Of a stretch of 64,000 nt of DNA, positions 29,885 to 64,000 are shown in pieces. Both the position numbers and the translations under genes were made by a program. Positions within the stretch are counted from its first letter, which is position 1; each line of letters opens with the position of its first letter. The notes under the pieces are model-generated. The model searched no databases, was not told where the DNA came from, and saw nothing but the letters and a program-made list of their open reading frames with translations. Source of the stretch: Corticium candelabrum (lineage: Eukaryota > Porifera > Homoscleromorpha > Homosclerophorida > Plakinidae); contig NC_085099.1 in NCBI RefSeq assembly GCF_963422355.1, positions 5,126,625 through 5,190,624 on the forward strand. Direction: 5' to 3'.

Positions 29885-32800
29885 ATGTCCACAGCTCGAA
29901 TGCCAAAGAAGTTTCTTGCAGCCGACAAGTGCGTGCTGTGTGGTAACTTCTTTCTGAGCTCTCAAAGCAAACACAATTTGTTTCAAACAAGCCAGGATCT
30001 CTTCACAAAGCTTCAGCAAGCTACCGGATTAGACATCAGTGACACAGATGGTCTTTCACACTACGTATGTGGTTCGTTTCGAAGCAGACTGCTGACTTTC
30101 AAACGCGAGTGAAACAAACTTGAAGCCACGAAGGAGTCCATTAAGTTGATATACAACAAGACACTGTCTTGTTGGAGGTTCAAGATAGGAGTCATAGCGT
30201 CTCCAGCAAGTTGATCCACTGTCCAGAAATCAGACGTGACGGCCAGTTCCCGATGGCTGGTGACGAAAGGTTAATTGTTACTCTTTGTATTTGATCATTG
30301 CGGTCGTCTGAGTTATATGTGTGTGGACATTTGACCCTCGTGAGAGACTGCTGGTGCTGCAGTTCATTGCCCTTTCATGGACAACATCGCACAGTCCGTC
30401 CCTCTTTGCTGGAACTTTGCTGCGAAGAAGTCTGTGACACCTCATTGTGTACGTTTCGCAATGGCTTTACCGCCTTCACGTATTGCAGGACCCATTCGTA
30501 GTTTGCCTCAGCGACCACTTAAGAGTATTGTGAGTCATTTAGCTCACTCTGGTCAATACTAATTAGCTATTTGTTGCAGGAGCTTCAGCCATTGTGGCAG
30601 CTGCACTGCCTCTGCTCACACCTTTGTCAATGTCAACAGTAGCTGAACATACCAGCGCTATACCAACTCGGTTTTAGCCACCAGTAAAATGGGGTGTATG
30701 CTCTCGCTTGCTTCAAAATCAGAATTTGCTATGCTGCATGTGCCCGGTTCGTACAATACAGTAAATGAAGTAGCTGTGTTGTGTGATGAAAGACCTGGTC
30801 AGGCAAATTTTTCGACTGAGTCTATTTAGTCTAGGTGAAGGTAAACGTGCAGGCTGTGCCATGCGTCTGTGCCCATTGACTATATTGTTGTCTAGGTACT
30901 CAATTAGGTGCAGGTGATGTACCCATCCAAAACAAGTGATGTCATCCTTTCAAACTAATACCATGACCTGGGACTTGCTTTAGCCACTGTGAAGCTTGAC
31001 AGGATTGCTTGAGCTGCTATGAAAAATTCTGATGTTTTGCCCTTTCTGATCAAGGGAATTTGCAATATTATCAACAAAGAGTGTTAAGAAATATGCAGAT
31101 CTTCTACTCACAGTTCATTTTGCAACTCTTCATATTTGGGTATGACATCATTGACAGTACAGAAAACTGTTTATGAACTACAGGCAATAGCAGCTACAAT
31201 AGTACATTATGGAAAGTCTTACGAGAGTCTGTCAGTCTTAATATGACTTTAATTGACACCAATGAGAAATTTCAAGCACATGTATGTATGGCAGCAGCAA
31301 GTCTGCTTAAAGCTCAAAATCCTTACTATGGTGCTTTACAATCTGTAGTCAGCATGATCTTTTTCAATTCAGGAGCCAAACAGACTGAACCGGTTGGGTG
31401 TTTGTACAGTATGTCTCATAAGGTGACACTTTGAAAGGTAAAGTCAATGTCAGGAAATTTTAACACTTCAGTGCTCTGCTTGAAAAGCAATGCCAGTCAT
31501 TCCACAATCAATCTTTGCTGCCACAGACCTCTGACTGTTTATCACATGTAGTCTTTCACATTTTTGATAGCACAAGAAATGGCAACACCTTTGGTAGTGA
31601 GACCTTTGACTCTTCTTCCATTTGTTGGGAACTTGAAGAAGGCTCAGAGCAGATGCCACACTTGGAGACCTTATGCTTTCAACTGACAGGAGACAATTTG
31701 GACATTTTAATCAAGACCAAGAACATGACTATTGACAGGAGAAACAAGTCTTTGCATTGGTTTAATATGATTGCTACAGACGAACGAATTGTTGACTACC
31801 ATCTGCCAACTGCAAGGCCTAGGTGTTCTATTTTGTCTGTTCCAGACACTGCTTTCTTGCCATCGTTGGATGACCATGCATGGCTGAGAAAAGAATTTGC
31901 AATTATGGTGTAGAGGATCATCACCAAGTACCTGCCTGCTTTCTCACATTTTGCAAAATATGTTATAAATCATATTGAACACCAAGTATACGAAGCAAGC
32001 TGGTAAGAAGTTTATAAGAAACTGTTTGGGCCCTGAGTTTGATGAAAATAAGCAGCAAGACATGGTGAAAATTTGGAGCATGTAAATCAAACGTATGTTT
32101 ACTATAGCTCGGTGGTGGTCAACTGACTGCTGAGAATCCGGAGTTTTCAGTTGGCAGTCATTAATGGTGCAGCATCTTATGAAAGGCTTGAGGAAGTATT
32201 TACTTATGCTCAGGAATTTCATTGCAGTATGAACTTTGTAAACCTTATATATACAAAGTTTTATGATACTCAAAGTACAAACGATGTGGGAATTTTCTAT
32301 TATTTAGGAAACCGCCTTGACCGCAGGGACATTGGAAGAGATATACCCATAAGCACTACCGATCTAGTAGATCATTTGTAATTGCTGTTTTGGATGGCTA
32401 TAATCTGGCAGCAGCTGTCACTCATTTCAAATTGAAGGATTTGATGATTTGGCTGGTTCTCCTGGGATGTCTAAATAATTGGAAGCAACTTGGTTTCACG
32501 ACGAAGTCTTGGTCATGGTGGACAAGTATGTTTTTCAGTGGATAGAAACCAAGAAACATGCTTCAGCCTTGATCAGTGCTGTACAGTCTGGTTTCCCAGA
32601 AGTTGCAGAACATTCAGAAAGTACAGTTGAACAACCAAATCTGACTACTGTGTCTTCTTGCAACATGCAGTGTGAGTAGAATGCATGACATCTACTAGTT
32701 TAATAAATTTTGTCTATCAGTCAGCAAAGCTTGAGAAGCTACGTGCCAGTGTATGATCTCTTCTTGGAAGACTGGAACTTTGCAGGTACAAAGACAACAG

Positions 32801-33750
32801 ACGTCATGTCTTCTTGTGCAGACTGACGTTGCTCATTCAATAATGTCAGGAGAGCAACATGCAATGAAATCTTTGTCCAGTGACAGTAGACAATGCTCAG
32901 TACTTAGTCACGTAGAGAATGAAAGCCATCACTCAATGCAGCAACAACAAGAGCAATCATCATTCATGTATTCAAGAAAATGAGGCAGGATTTTGGCTAT
33001 GTCGTGACCCTGAGTGTACTTTAGTGTTCCAGTCTAAGCTTGCCCGTTGTGAACATGAAAGTAACGTGCATCTACTTCTCATTTCTGACAATGATGAATC
33101 AAATATTGACGAAACAGACATCGCTCTTGATTCAACTACTGCTACTGAAGACAAAATGTTTAATTATGTTTTTAATTTTTTTGAAAATGGCTCGTTTGGA
33201 ACGAGATTTTGAAGACGCAGTTTCAGAAATGAATGGGGAGAGGTTTGTAGAAATTCAAGTTTTCACACTTCAAGGAGGCTAGAAGAACAAAGTATACTCT
33301 AGAAGCTTCCTACTTTGTAGCTGGAGATGACATTGTTGAGCTGTAGTGAGGTACATCGTCAGCTCTGGAAGACAGGCTTCAATTTCCATGGAGGCATTGA
33401 CAATAACATTCCTTTAGACTTAATGGTGGAGCATAATAACAACATAGTCACGGAACTGATTGCTAATTAAGGTGCTAATGTCTCTCTTGCTGCAGCTCAG
33501 GTGGTAGATCGTGCTTTACAAGGCATTGAAACTGTTCTTGACAATTTGCATGTGGCTCTACAACTTCCTCGGGAGTCTTGGGAAGCATGCTAGGATGACA
33601 AGCAGAAAGGTGTGCATTTGACTGCCAATGAAGCTTTGAAACAGAATATGAGAGCATATTAGCTCTAGAGGAGCATACAAGACATTTACAAAGATGAGCT
33701 AGATGTCTTACATAGACTCGCAGCTAGCTCACTTCTAACTTGGATTATAG
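29885..33750 (+). pseudogene. Decayed DUF6589-type gene
   Basis: Several frames in order match the layout I associate with DUF6589 proteins, an expanded and probably transposon-linked family in cnidarians, sponges and fishes. N-terminal zinc-like piece at 29885-30112 (DKCVLCGNFF, later YVCG where a C-x2-C is expected); then 31515-31913 with NLDILIKTKNMTIDRRNKSL, HWFNMIATDERI and PDTAFLPSLDDH; 32151-32381 with MNFVNLIYTKFYDT and VGIFYYLGNRL; a zinc-finger-like GFWLCRDPECTLVF...CEHESNVH near 32985-33060; and IPLDLMVEH near 33410. Stops (for example near 32472, 33281, 33467) and frame changes break it. Without a search I cannot say whether any exon set is still expressed. Confidence 0.55.
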
Positions 33751-35119
33751 GAAGCAGAAGCAGACACTTCATGTCCAGGAATTGGAACAGCTTGTTTCAA
33801 ACGTGACTGCCTAGGAAATCTTGTTGTTGTAAGGTTTTCTTTGTTATGGTGTTTTACTTTTTCGAACAATTTTCGCAGTATAGGATTAGCTTTAGTAACT
33901 TCTCATATAGTTGTAGTTTTGGTTATGGTAACTTCTTTTATAGTTTTAGGTTTATCTATAGTGCAAGTATGTACGTATAGGTGCAACTGCATGTGCAATT
34001 AAAGCTAGGCCTATACAATAATTAATGCGTTTCATGTGGATGACTCAAAGTGATTGAGGGATCTCCTGTGCATGGCAGGCATGCCAAATTATTGCATGAC
34101 AGAGATTTTGCATGACAGAGATTTAGTGAAAATCGGTTCCAAGCAAGACGAATTAATTAAGTCAAATCTAAATGACAGAATGTCTGTTGATACTAATATG
34201 GAAGCTACTTCAGTAGGTTTTGCACAGATGTATTTTAATAATAATAACAATGAACCCTGTCTCTGTGTAGTGCAAGCTAGTGCAATGATTACGTGATACG
34301 AAAACTAATTTTTAAATGTTTCAATTTTAGTTTAGTTTGTCAGCAGTTGTCAGGCATGTTAGGGGTAAGACAAAACTACATGGAATAGATTGTTTGTGTT
34401 TTATAGTGAAAGATCAACGTGATGCTGTAAGGATCATGTAGTCTTATAGTACCTTACTGCTTCTAATGTTTTTGAAAACTAATTCTTTCCGAGGCTCTAC
34501 AAATAACTTAGAATTTTTACAAATCATAATTTTTTGAGGTCTTGATGTGCAATATTATTAATTTTTTGATTTAATTATTGTTTATTTATTCTTTCAAACT
34601 AGTTCAATTCTCTGAACATTCCTAGTTTGCATCTTGAGCTGCACACTTCCATCTAGTGGCCATTTTTGCAATATTTCATGCATGTGTGTCCCGGACACAA
34701 GGTAAAATTTTCGAAAAGATTATTACTCGAACGTTAGGAGCAGTAGGGTAATTATTTAAGACATACTGTGAACATGCTTGTGCGCAATCTAGCCTTTTGG
34801 TTATAATTTATGTAGTACAGTACCTGAATTTAGCGTATGCTCATTACAGTTCCAAGCAAGACAAATTAGTTAAGTCAAGTCCGAATGACAGAATGTCTGT
34901 TGCTACTAATATATAGACAATATAGTTATACATTTACAATAGTGCCTTTGACAAGATATAGCCAACACTATTATAATGCTTATAATTCAATATCAAATCA
35001 ATAATATCAAAAACTTCTTTTGCCTTAGCTTCACTTAGCTCTGGCAACAAGTCTATGAATGATATCAGTCACTATACAATGTATCCAAGTATGCTATAAT
35101 ACAGTCAACTGCTTCCTGG
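33751..35119. other. AT-rich intergenic DNA
   Basis: No gene seen. A unit of about 65 bp (CCAAGCAAGAC.AATTA...GACAGAATGTCTGTTG) occurs at 34137 and again at 34852 in direct orientation. Confidence 0.5.
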
Positions 35120-36768
35120 CTCAGGGATGACTAATATCAATAGGACATGTATAGTAGGATAGTTGGTCCAACGACACTAAAAGCATTTCCTCTCTCAATT
35201 TATATTCATTAAGTGCTTCCCTAAGCAGCATTTGCTGCATCAGTGTGATATCTGAACAGCTATTCTCATCATCACGTCTTTGCACAGATATCACAACGGT
35301 TATTATGTTCATTGAGTGCATACGGAAGCTGAAGCTGCTTCAAAAGCAGACAACAAGAGATGTCGCTGACAAATGTTTGAATTCTTCAGATACTGCTACA
35401 TACTGGAATCAACGTGAGCCAGTTGTTGTCTATATGGCAATACAAACGAGGCAGACTCTGAGTCCCATCTCGACCACATTGCCCTATCTCTTGCATATAG
35501 GCTTCCAAACAGTTGGAGGGGCCATTGTGGAGAACTGCATGTATACAGTCCTTTGATCAATACCCATTCTCAAGGCATGGTAGCAAACACTACTCGGCAC
35601 TTTCGTTGGTGTCTGAAAGTGATTCCAATATGAGCTCTTTGTTGGTCTCGGGTGTGGTGGAATGAAACATCTCTATCAGACGGTTTTCCATTCTGTTCTC
35701 ACTTTCAGGAAAGAATGTATTTCCTCCTTAAAAATTCTGAAAGTGGGTGTATAAAATGCAGGAGCATTTTGAGTTTGCAGTACACAAGAACTCTAGAACA
35801 ATTAATTCCCAAAGTACACAATCTTTGAGAACTCAACAGAAAGTCGTTTCTGGATCTGGATGCACTTTCTTGATGCACAATAACATGTTGGGCCTATCTG
35901 GACTCTTGACGATTTGCACTGCATTACGTAGACCCAAAGTTTGATTTAGGATGCTTCTTGTAGCAGTGGAAGCTGTTGCCGTCAAGGCCAGACACGAAAC
36001 GTCCAACAACGGTCTCAACTTACCTACGAGACTAGCTAGACCAAACACGGAAAGGGTCGTCGTCATGACCATCATTACAGTCCAAGCTCACTCCACCCCA
36101 CAGATCCACAGAACGTAAACTCTCTATGGCCCGCATGACTATAAAATATAGTCTAAATCTTCAAACTCATTACTGCACGACAGTATGCGCTTCATCGACG
36201 ACAACTGCCACAGATTGGATCTCTGTAGTGCCGTTCACCACTTTGAAGAACCAACAAGAACTTCAGGGCTTCTATAAATTAATGGGACTTTCCCTGCCTT
36301 GATTTCTGCATCTTTAGACGTGGACTGGCCAACAATGGCAGCTTCTGTGCCATTGCGAGTCAAAACAGCGACCTGATCTTTTATTACCGGCTTCAAATGC
36401 AACACAGCATGCACCAGATGGTTCCTGGAATATCGCTGGAAGCCGTTTGCAGTCAGTAGACTACAAACAAATGGGAGAACATGAAAACTAAGTGACGTAC
36501 TTGCCGAATCCGGTAGGAAAACAAGCAAAAACATAGCGACCCCATGCTAAATAGCGTAGAACAAGCAGTTGAAGGTGCTTCAAGACTTTAACACCAAATG
36601 TAGGTAAAGTTGTTGAAACAGCCGCTGCAATGGCTTCATCATCAGGTAATGTCTGCAGCTGAAAAGCACTCGATGGGGCATCCCTATACATGTCAACATG
36701 GAAACAACAGCGTTGCATTGGTTAGTGTTAGTGTTCTCTGCACTCCAGTTATTTTCGTGCAGCCACAC
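35120..36768 (-). pseudogene. RecQ-like DNA helicase pseudogene
   Basis: On the minus strand a Walker A-like FACFPTGFGK (about 36490) is followed by KPVIKDQVAVLTRNG and GKVPLIYRSPEVLVGS, a DEAH box near 36195, then CLALTATAS and KSPDRPNM (about 35900-35980), then MFHSTTPETNKELILESLSD (about 35640-35690) and a GRDG motif near 35460. This is the motif order of RecQ-family superfamily 2 helicases. The reading frame is broken, for instance by a stop after SDTNESAE and after GKYVT, though the latter could be an intron (GT...AG around 36430-36515). I infer an inactive copy. Such RecQ-like genes can be numerous in sponge and cnidarian genomes. Confidence 0.7.
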
Positions 36769-36890
36769 CCTTCCTGCCTACATCCTTTCGGGGTCGCAAA
36801 CACTTCCAGCCTGCCGGAAGGATGTAGGTGGAAAGGGTCTGGCTACGGCCGGAAGGATGTAGGCGGGAAGGATCTGGCTACGCGAGACTA
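36758..36890. repeat. Palindromic MITE, GTAGCCAGACCC family, with internal duplication
   Basis: Left arm CACACCCTTCCTGCCTACATCC; right side has GGAAGGATGTAGGTGGAAAG, GTCTGGCTACG, and then a second GGAAGGATGTAGGCGGGAAG with GATCTGGCTACGCGAGACTA. The right arm has been duplicated in tandem. Confidence 0.65.
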
Positions 36891-37013
36891 CACTCCACTG
36901 TGCTATTACAATCATTACAACCGTTTAGAGGTAACGCTGATTGGCCGTTTTTGGCGGTAGTTTCGATTGGAACAGATGCTTCTGAACTTGAGCAATTACG
37001 CCTCTTCCGAAGT

Positions 37014-37190
37014 CAATTACAAGAGCTGTGCCCAGACTGCTTTCTTCTCTCCTCCCACTCTTCCTTCCCATCACGTGCAGAAACCAGTCTGGAGTATCAA
37101 GGCTAAATTGGCGTAGGCAGCTCCTCTTTCCTCCCACTTTCCCCGCCCATCACGTGCAGACAGCAGTCTGGAGTACCGAGGCTATAGTAG
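37014..37190. repeat. Dispersed repeat with two tandem CACGTGCAGA units
   Basis: Two units of about 90 bp each contain TCCTCCCACT..., CCCATCACGTGCAGA and CAGTCTGGAGTA. A related unit lies inverted at 29640-29760. It ends just before the putative promoter of gene 2. Confidence 0.55.
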
Positions 37191-37196
37191 CTTTCA

Positions 37197-37214
37197 GAGC
37201 CATATATATGGCTC
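37197..37214 (+). promoter_or_regulatory. Palindromic TATA-like element upstream of gene 2
   Basis: GAGCCATATATATGGCTC is a perfect 18 bp palindrome with a TATATAT core, 88 bp before the gene 2 ATG. A start site about 30 bp downstream would give a 5' UTR of about 60 nt. This is inference from position only. Confidence 0.3.
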
Positions 37215-37301
37215 TGGTATACCAATTATTATCCGGGCTTTGAAATCATGCCTAACTAGCCCGTATAGAAACGACGTTCTGTGGGAGTTGGTCACGGCCT
37301 A

Positions 37302-62759
<25,458 letters not shown>

Positions 62760-62788
62760 GTAAGACTGCATAGATGTGATAATAGTTA

Positions 62789-63470
62789 AGGGTCGTTCAA
62801 AATTATCGACAATTTTACGAGTGTACAAAGTGCACACTTTTCTGAAGCCCCCTTTCTCCCCCAAAGAGTACATGATATTGTTGATGCACAATTCAATAGC
62901 TTGACCGTGGTTTCATCTATTATAGGGTTAACGTGTGTGTAGTCTTCAACGCTTCTGCGTTCCTCATTTCTTCCATTCCATTTGACCCACTATAATGATG
63001 TGAGCTTGAGGTTTCCGATCATTCAATTGAACAAAGACGAAAACATTGAGAAAGCCATGGTAGAGACAGCTGAGATTTATGGATGGCTGATGTTGTTTAG
63101 AACAAAATGAGAATGCACTGCCGCGGTTGTACATGTTTGCAAATCCCATACATACAGGTGACTGGCGTTATAAAATGTTGATCGGTACTGTAGCAAATGG
63201 CTTGTGCTAATTTCTCTGTTTTTCGTGGCCGGAATTGCATCATGCATTGTTCCCATGCTAGTCACCTGTATGCATGGGACTTGCAAACATGTACAATCAC
63301 GGCAGCCTATTCTCATTTTATTCTAAACAACATCAGCCATTCATAAAGAGCCCAGCTGTCTCTACTACGACTTTCTCAATGTTTCGTCTTTGGCTGTACA
63401 TAGGTCATAGTCCCCTCCCCCTAGTGTGCGCTTTGTATGCTGTGAAATTGTCGATAATTGGAACGACCCC
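62789..63470. mobile_element. PIF/Harbinger-like TIR element, 682 bp
   Basis: Starts AGGGTCGTTC and ends GAACGACCCC, with TTA directly on each side (62786-62788 and 63471-63473). The same site after cassettes 1, 2 and 4 reads ATAGTTAGCTGG with a single TTA, which demonstrates the target duplication. The arms are long: GCAAATCCCATACATACAGGTGACT near 63140 is complemented near 63260. No transposase is seen. TTA duplications are the mark of PIF/Harbinger elements. Confidence 0.8.
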
Positions 63471-63473
63471 TTA

Positions 63474-64000
63474 GCTGGCTGCTTTGAGCTTGTTTTTGGT
63501 TTTTCATTAAATTGTGCAAATAGTATTATTGTATGGATGAAATATTTGTTTGTCAGTCACATTATTATGTCTGTCTGTTTGTTTGTTTGTTCATTAGTTT
63601 GTCTGTCTGTTTCTTTGTGTGTCTATCTGATTGTGTTGGCTATTCTCTCTGACACCCTCTGTTCTGGACCAAACTTCTCGGAACTACCTTGAGCTCCTGC
63701 CATGTTTATGCTTTTAGCTAGTCAAAATACAGGTAAGGGCATTACATAGATACCCAGACAATACTATAGCGTATACGTCTGATTTTGGGTCTACAGTACA
63801 GCTGTGTGTGGTGTTCTGTGTTTCATTCAAAACAAAATAAGTTATTTACCTGCCAATAAACTTGGGGAAGTAGTGTTACACAGTTTTGGAGCACAGGATG
63901 TAGAGTGAGCGAAAGATTTTGCACAGCTATAAACTGTTGCTTTTAAACCAAGTTCAACGCAGTTCTTGACTTTGTTAAGCATTGGAATGTTTTCTTTTTG
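63474..64000. other. Post-cassette intron segment after cassette 6
   Basis: Continues the shared post-cassette sequence interrupted by the Harbinger-like element and matches 10920-11340 and 47470-47950 (GAGCTCCTGCCATGTTTATGC, AGCATTGGAATGTTTTCTTT). About 160 bp (63750-63900) differ from the other copies. No exon is visible up to the window edge. Confidence 0.65.

Overview
The window looks like nuclear DNA of an early-branching marine animal, with a sponge as my best guess. It is mostly AT-rich and has many short GT-AG introns of about 55-130 bp. The genes use animal-only extracellular modules (TSP1, FTP/F5-8C-type lectin fold, Ig, FN3). The intergenic DNA is packed with decayed LINEs, foldback/TIR elements, a Helitron-like element, a DUF6589-type gene and RecQ-like helicase remains. 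I did no database search; the organism call is inference.

The dominant content is a tandem pair of paralogous receptor genes on the + strand. Gene 1 enters from the left. Its visible coding part is 4482-23473: three cassettes of [TSP1 - FTP lectin-like - Ig] (4482-5541, 9861-10895, 16043-17087), a fourth TSP1 (17149-17295), two Ig domains (18081-18719), five FN3 domains plus a membrane-proximal domain like that of receptor tyrosine phosphatases (18782-22192), one transmembrane helix (22298-22433), and a short tyrosine-rich tail (to 23473). No phosphatase or kinase domain follows. I traced 26 exons by hand; every junction keeps frame. Gene 2 starts with a signal-peptide exon at 37302-37368, has a first intron of about 9 kb, then three more cassettes (46397-47442, 53986-55029, 61709-62759), and leaves the window on the right. 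Within the cassettes every exon is phase 1-1.

The DNA between cassettes is itself duplicated (for example 1060-4481 resembles 58340-61708, and 10896-12000 resembles 47443-48620), so the array grew by segmental duplication. Because of this, paralogous empty sites can date insertions. A Harbinger-like element at 62789-63470 (TTA target duplication) and a Helitron-like element at 50534-52050 (A|T insertion, ends in CTAG) both show as recent insertions into otherwise shared sequence.

Between the two receptor genes (23.5-37.3 kb) lie: a broken copy of gene 1's last exon and 3' flank (28349-28770), a D2HGDH pseudogene (minus), a decayed DUF6589-type gene (29885-33750), and a RecQ-like helicase pseudogene (minus, 35120-36768). 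The long first intron of gene 2 (37.4-46.4 kb) is visibly more GC-rich in its first 7 kb and is full of inverted-repeat elements.

Working model (inference): these are cell-surface recognition receptors with diversified lectin-like cassettes, joined to tyrosine signalling through YxxM motifs and a PDZ-binding C-terminus. Candidate roles are allorecognition, microbe sensing or adhesion. Nothing in the sequence alone proves the ligand.
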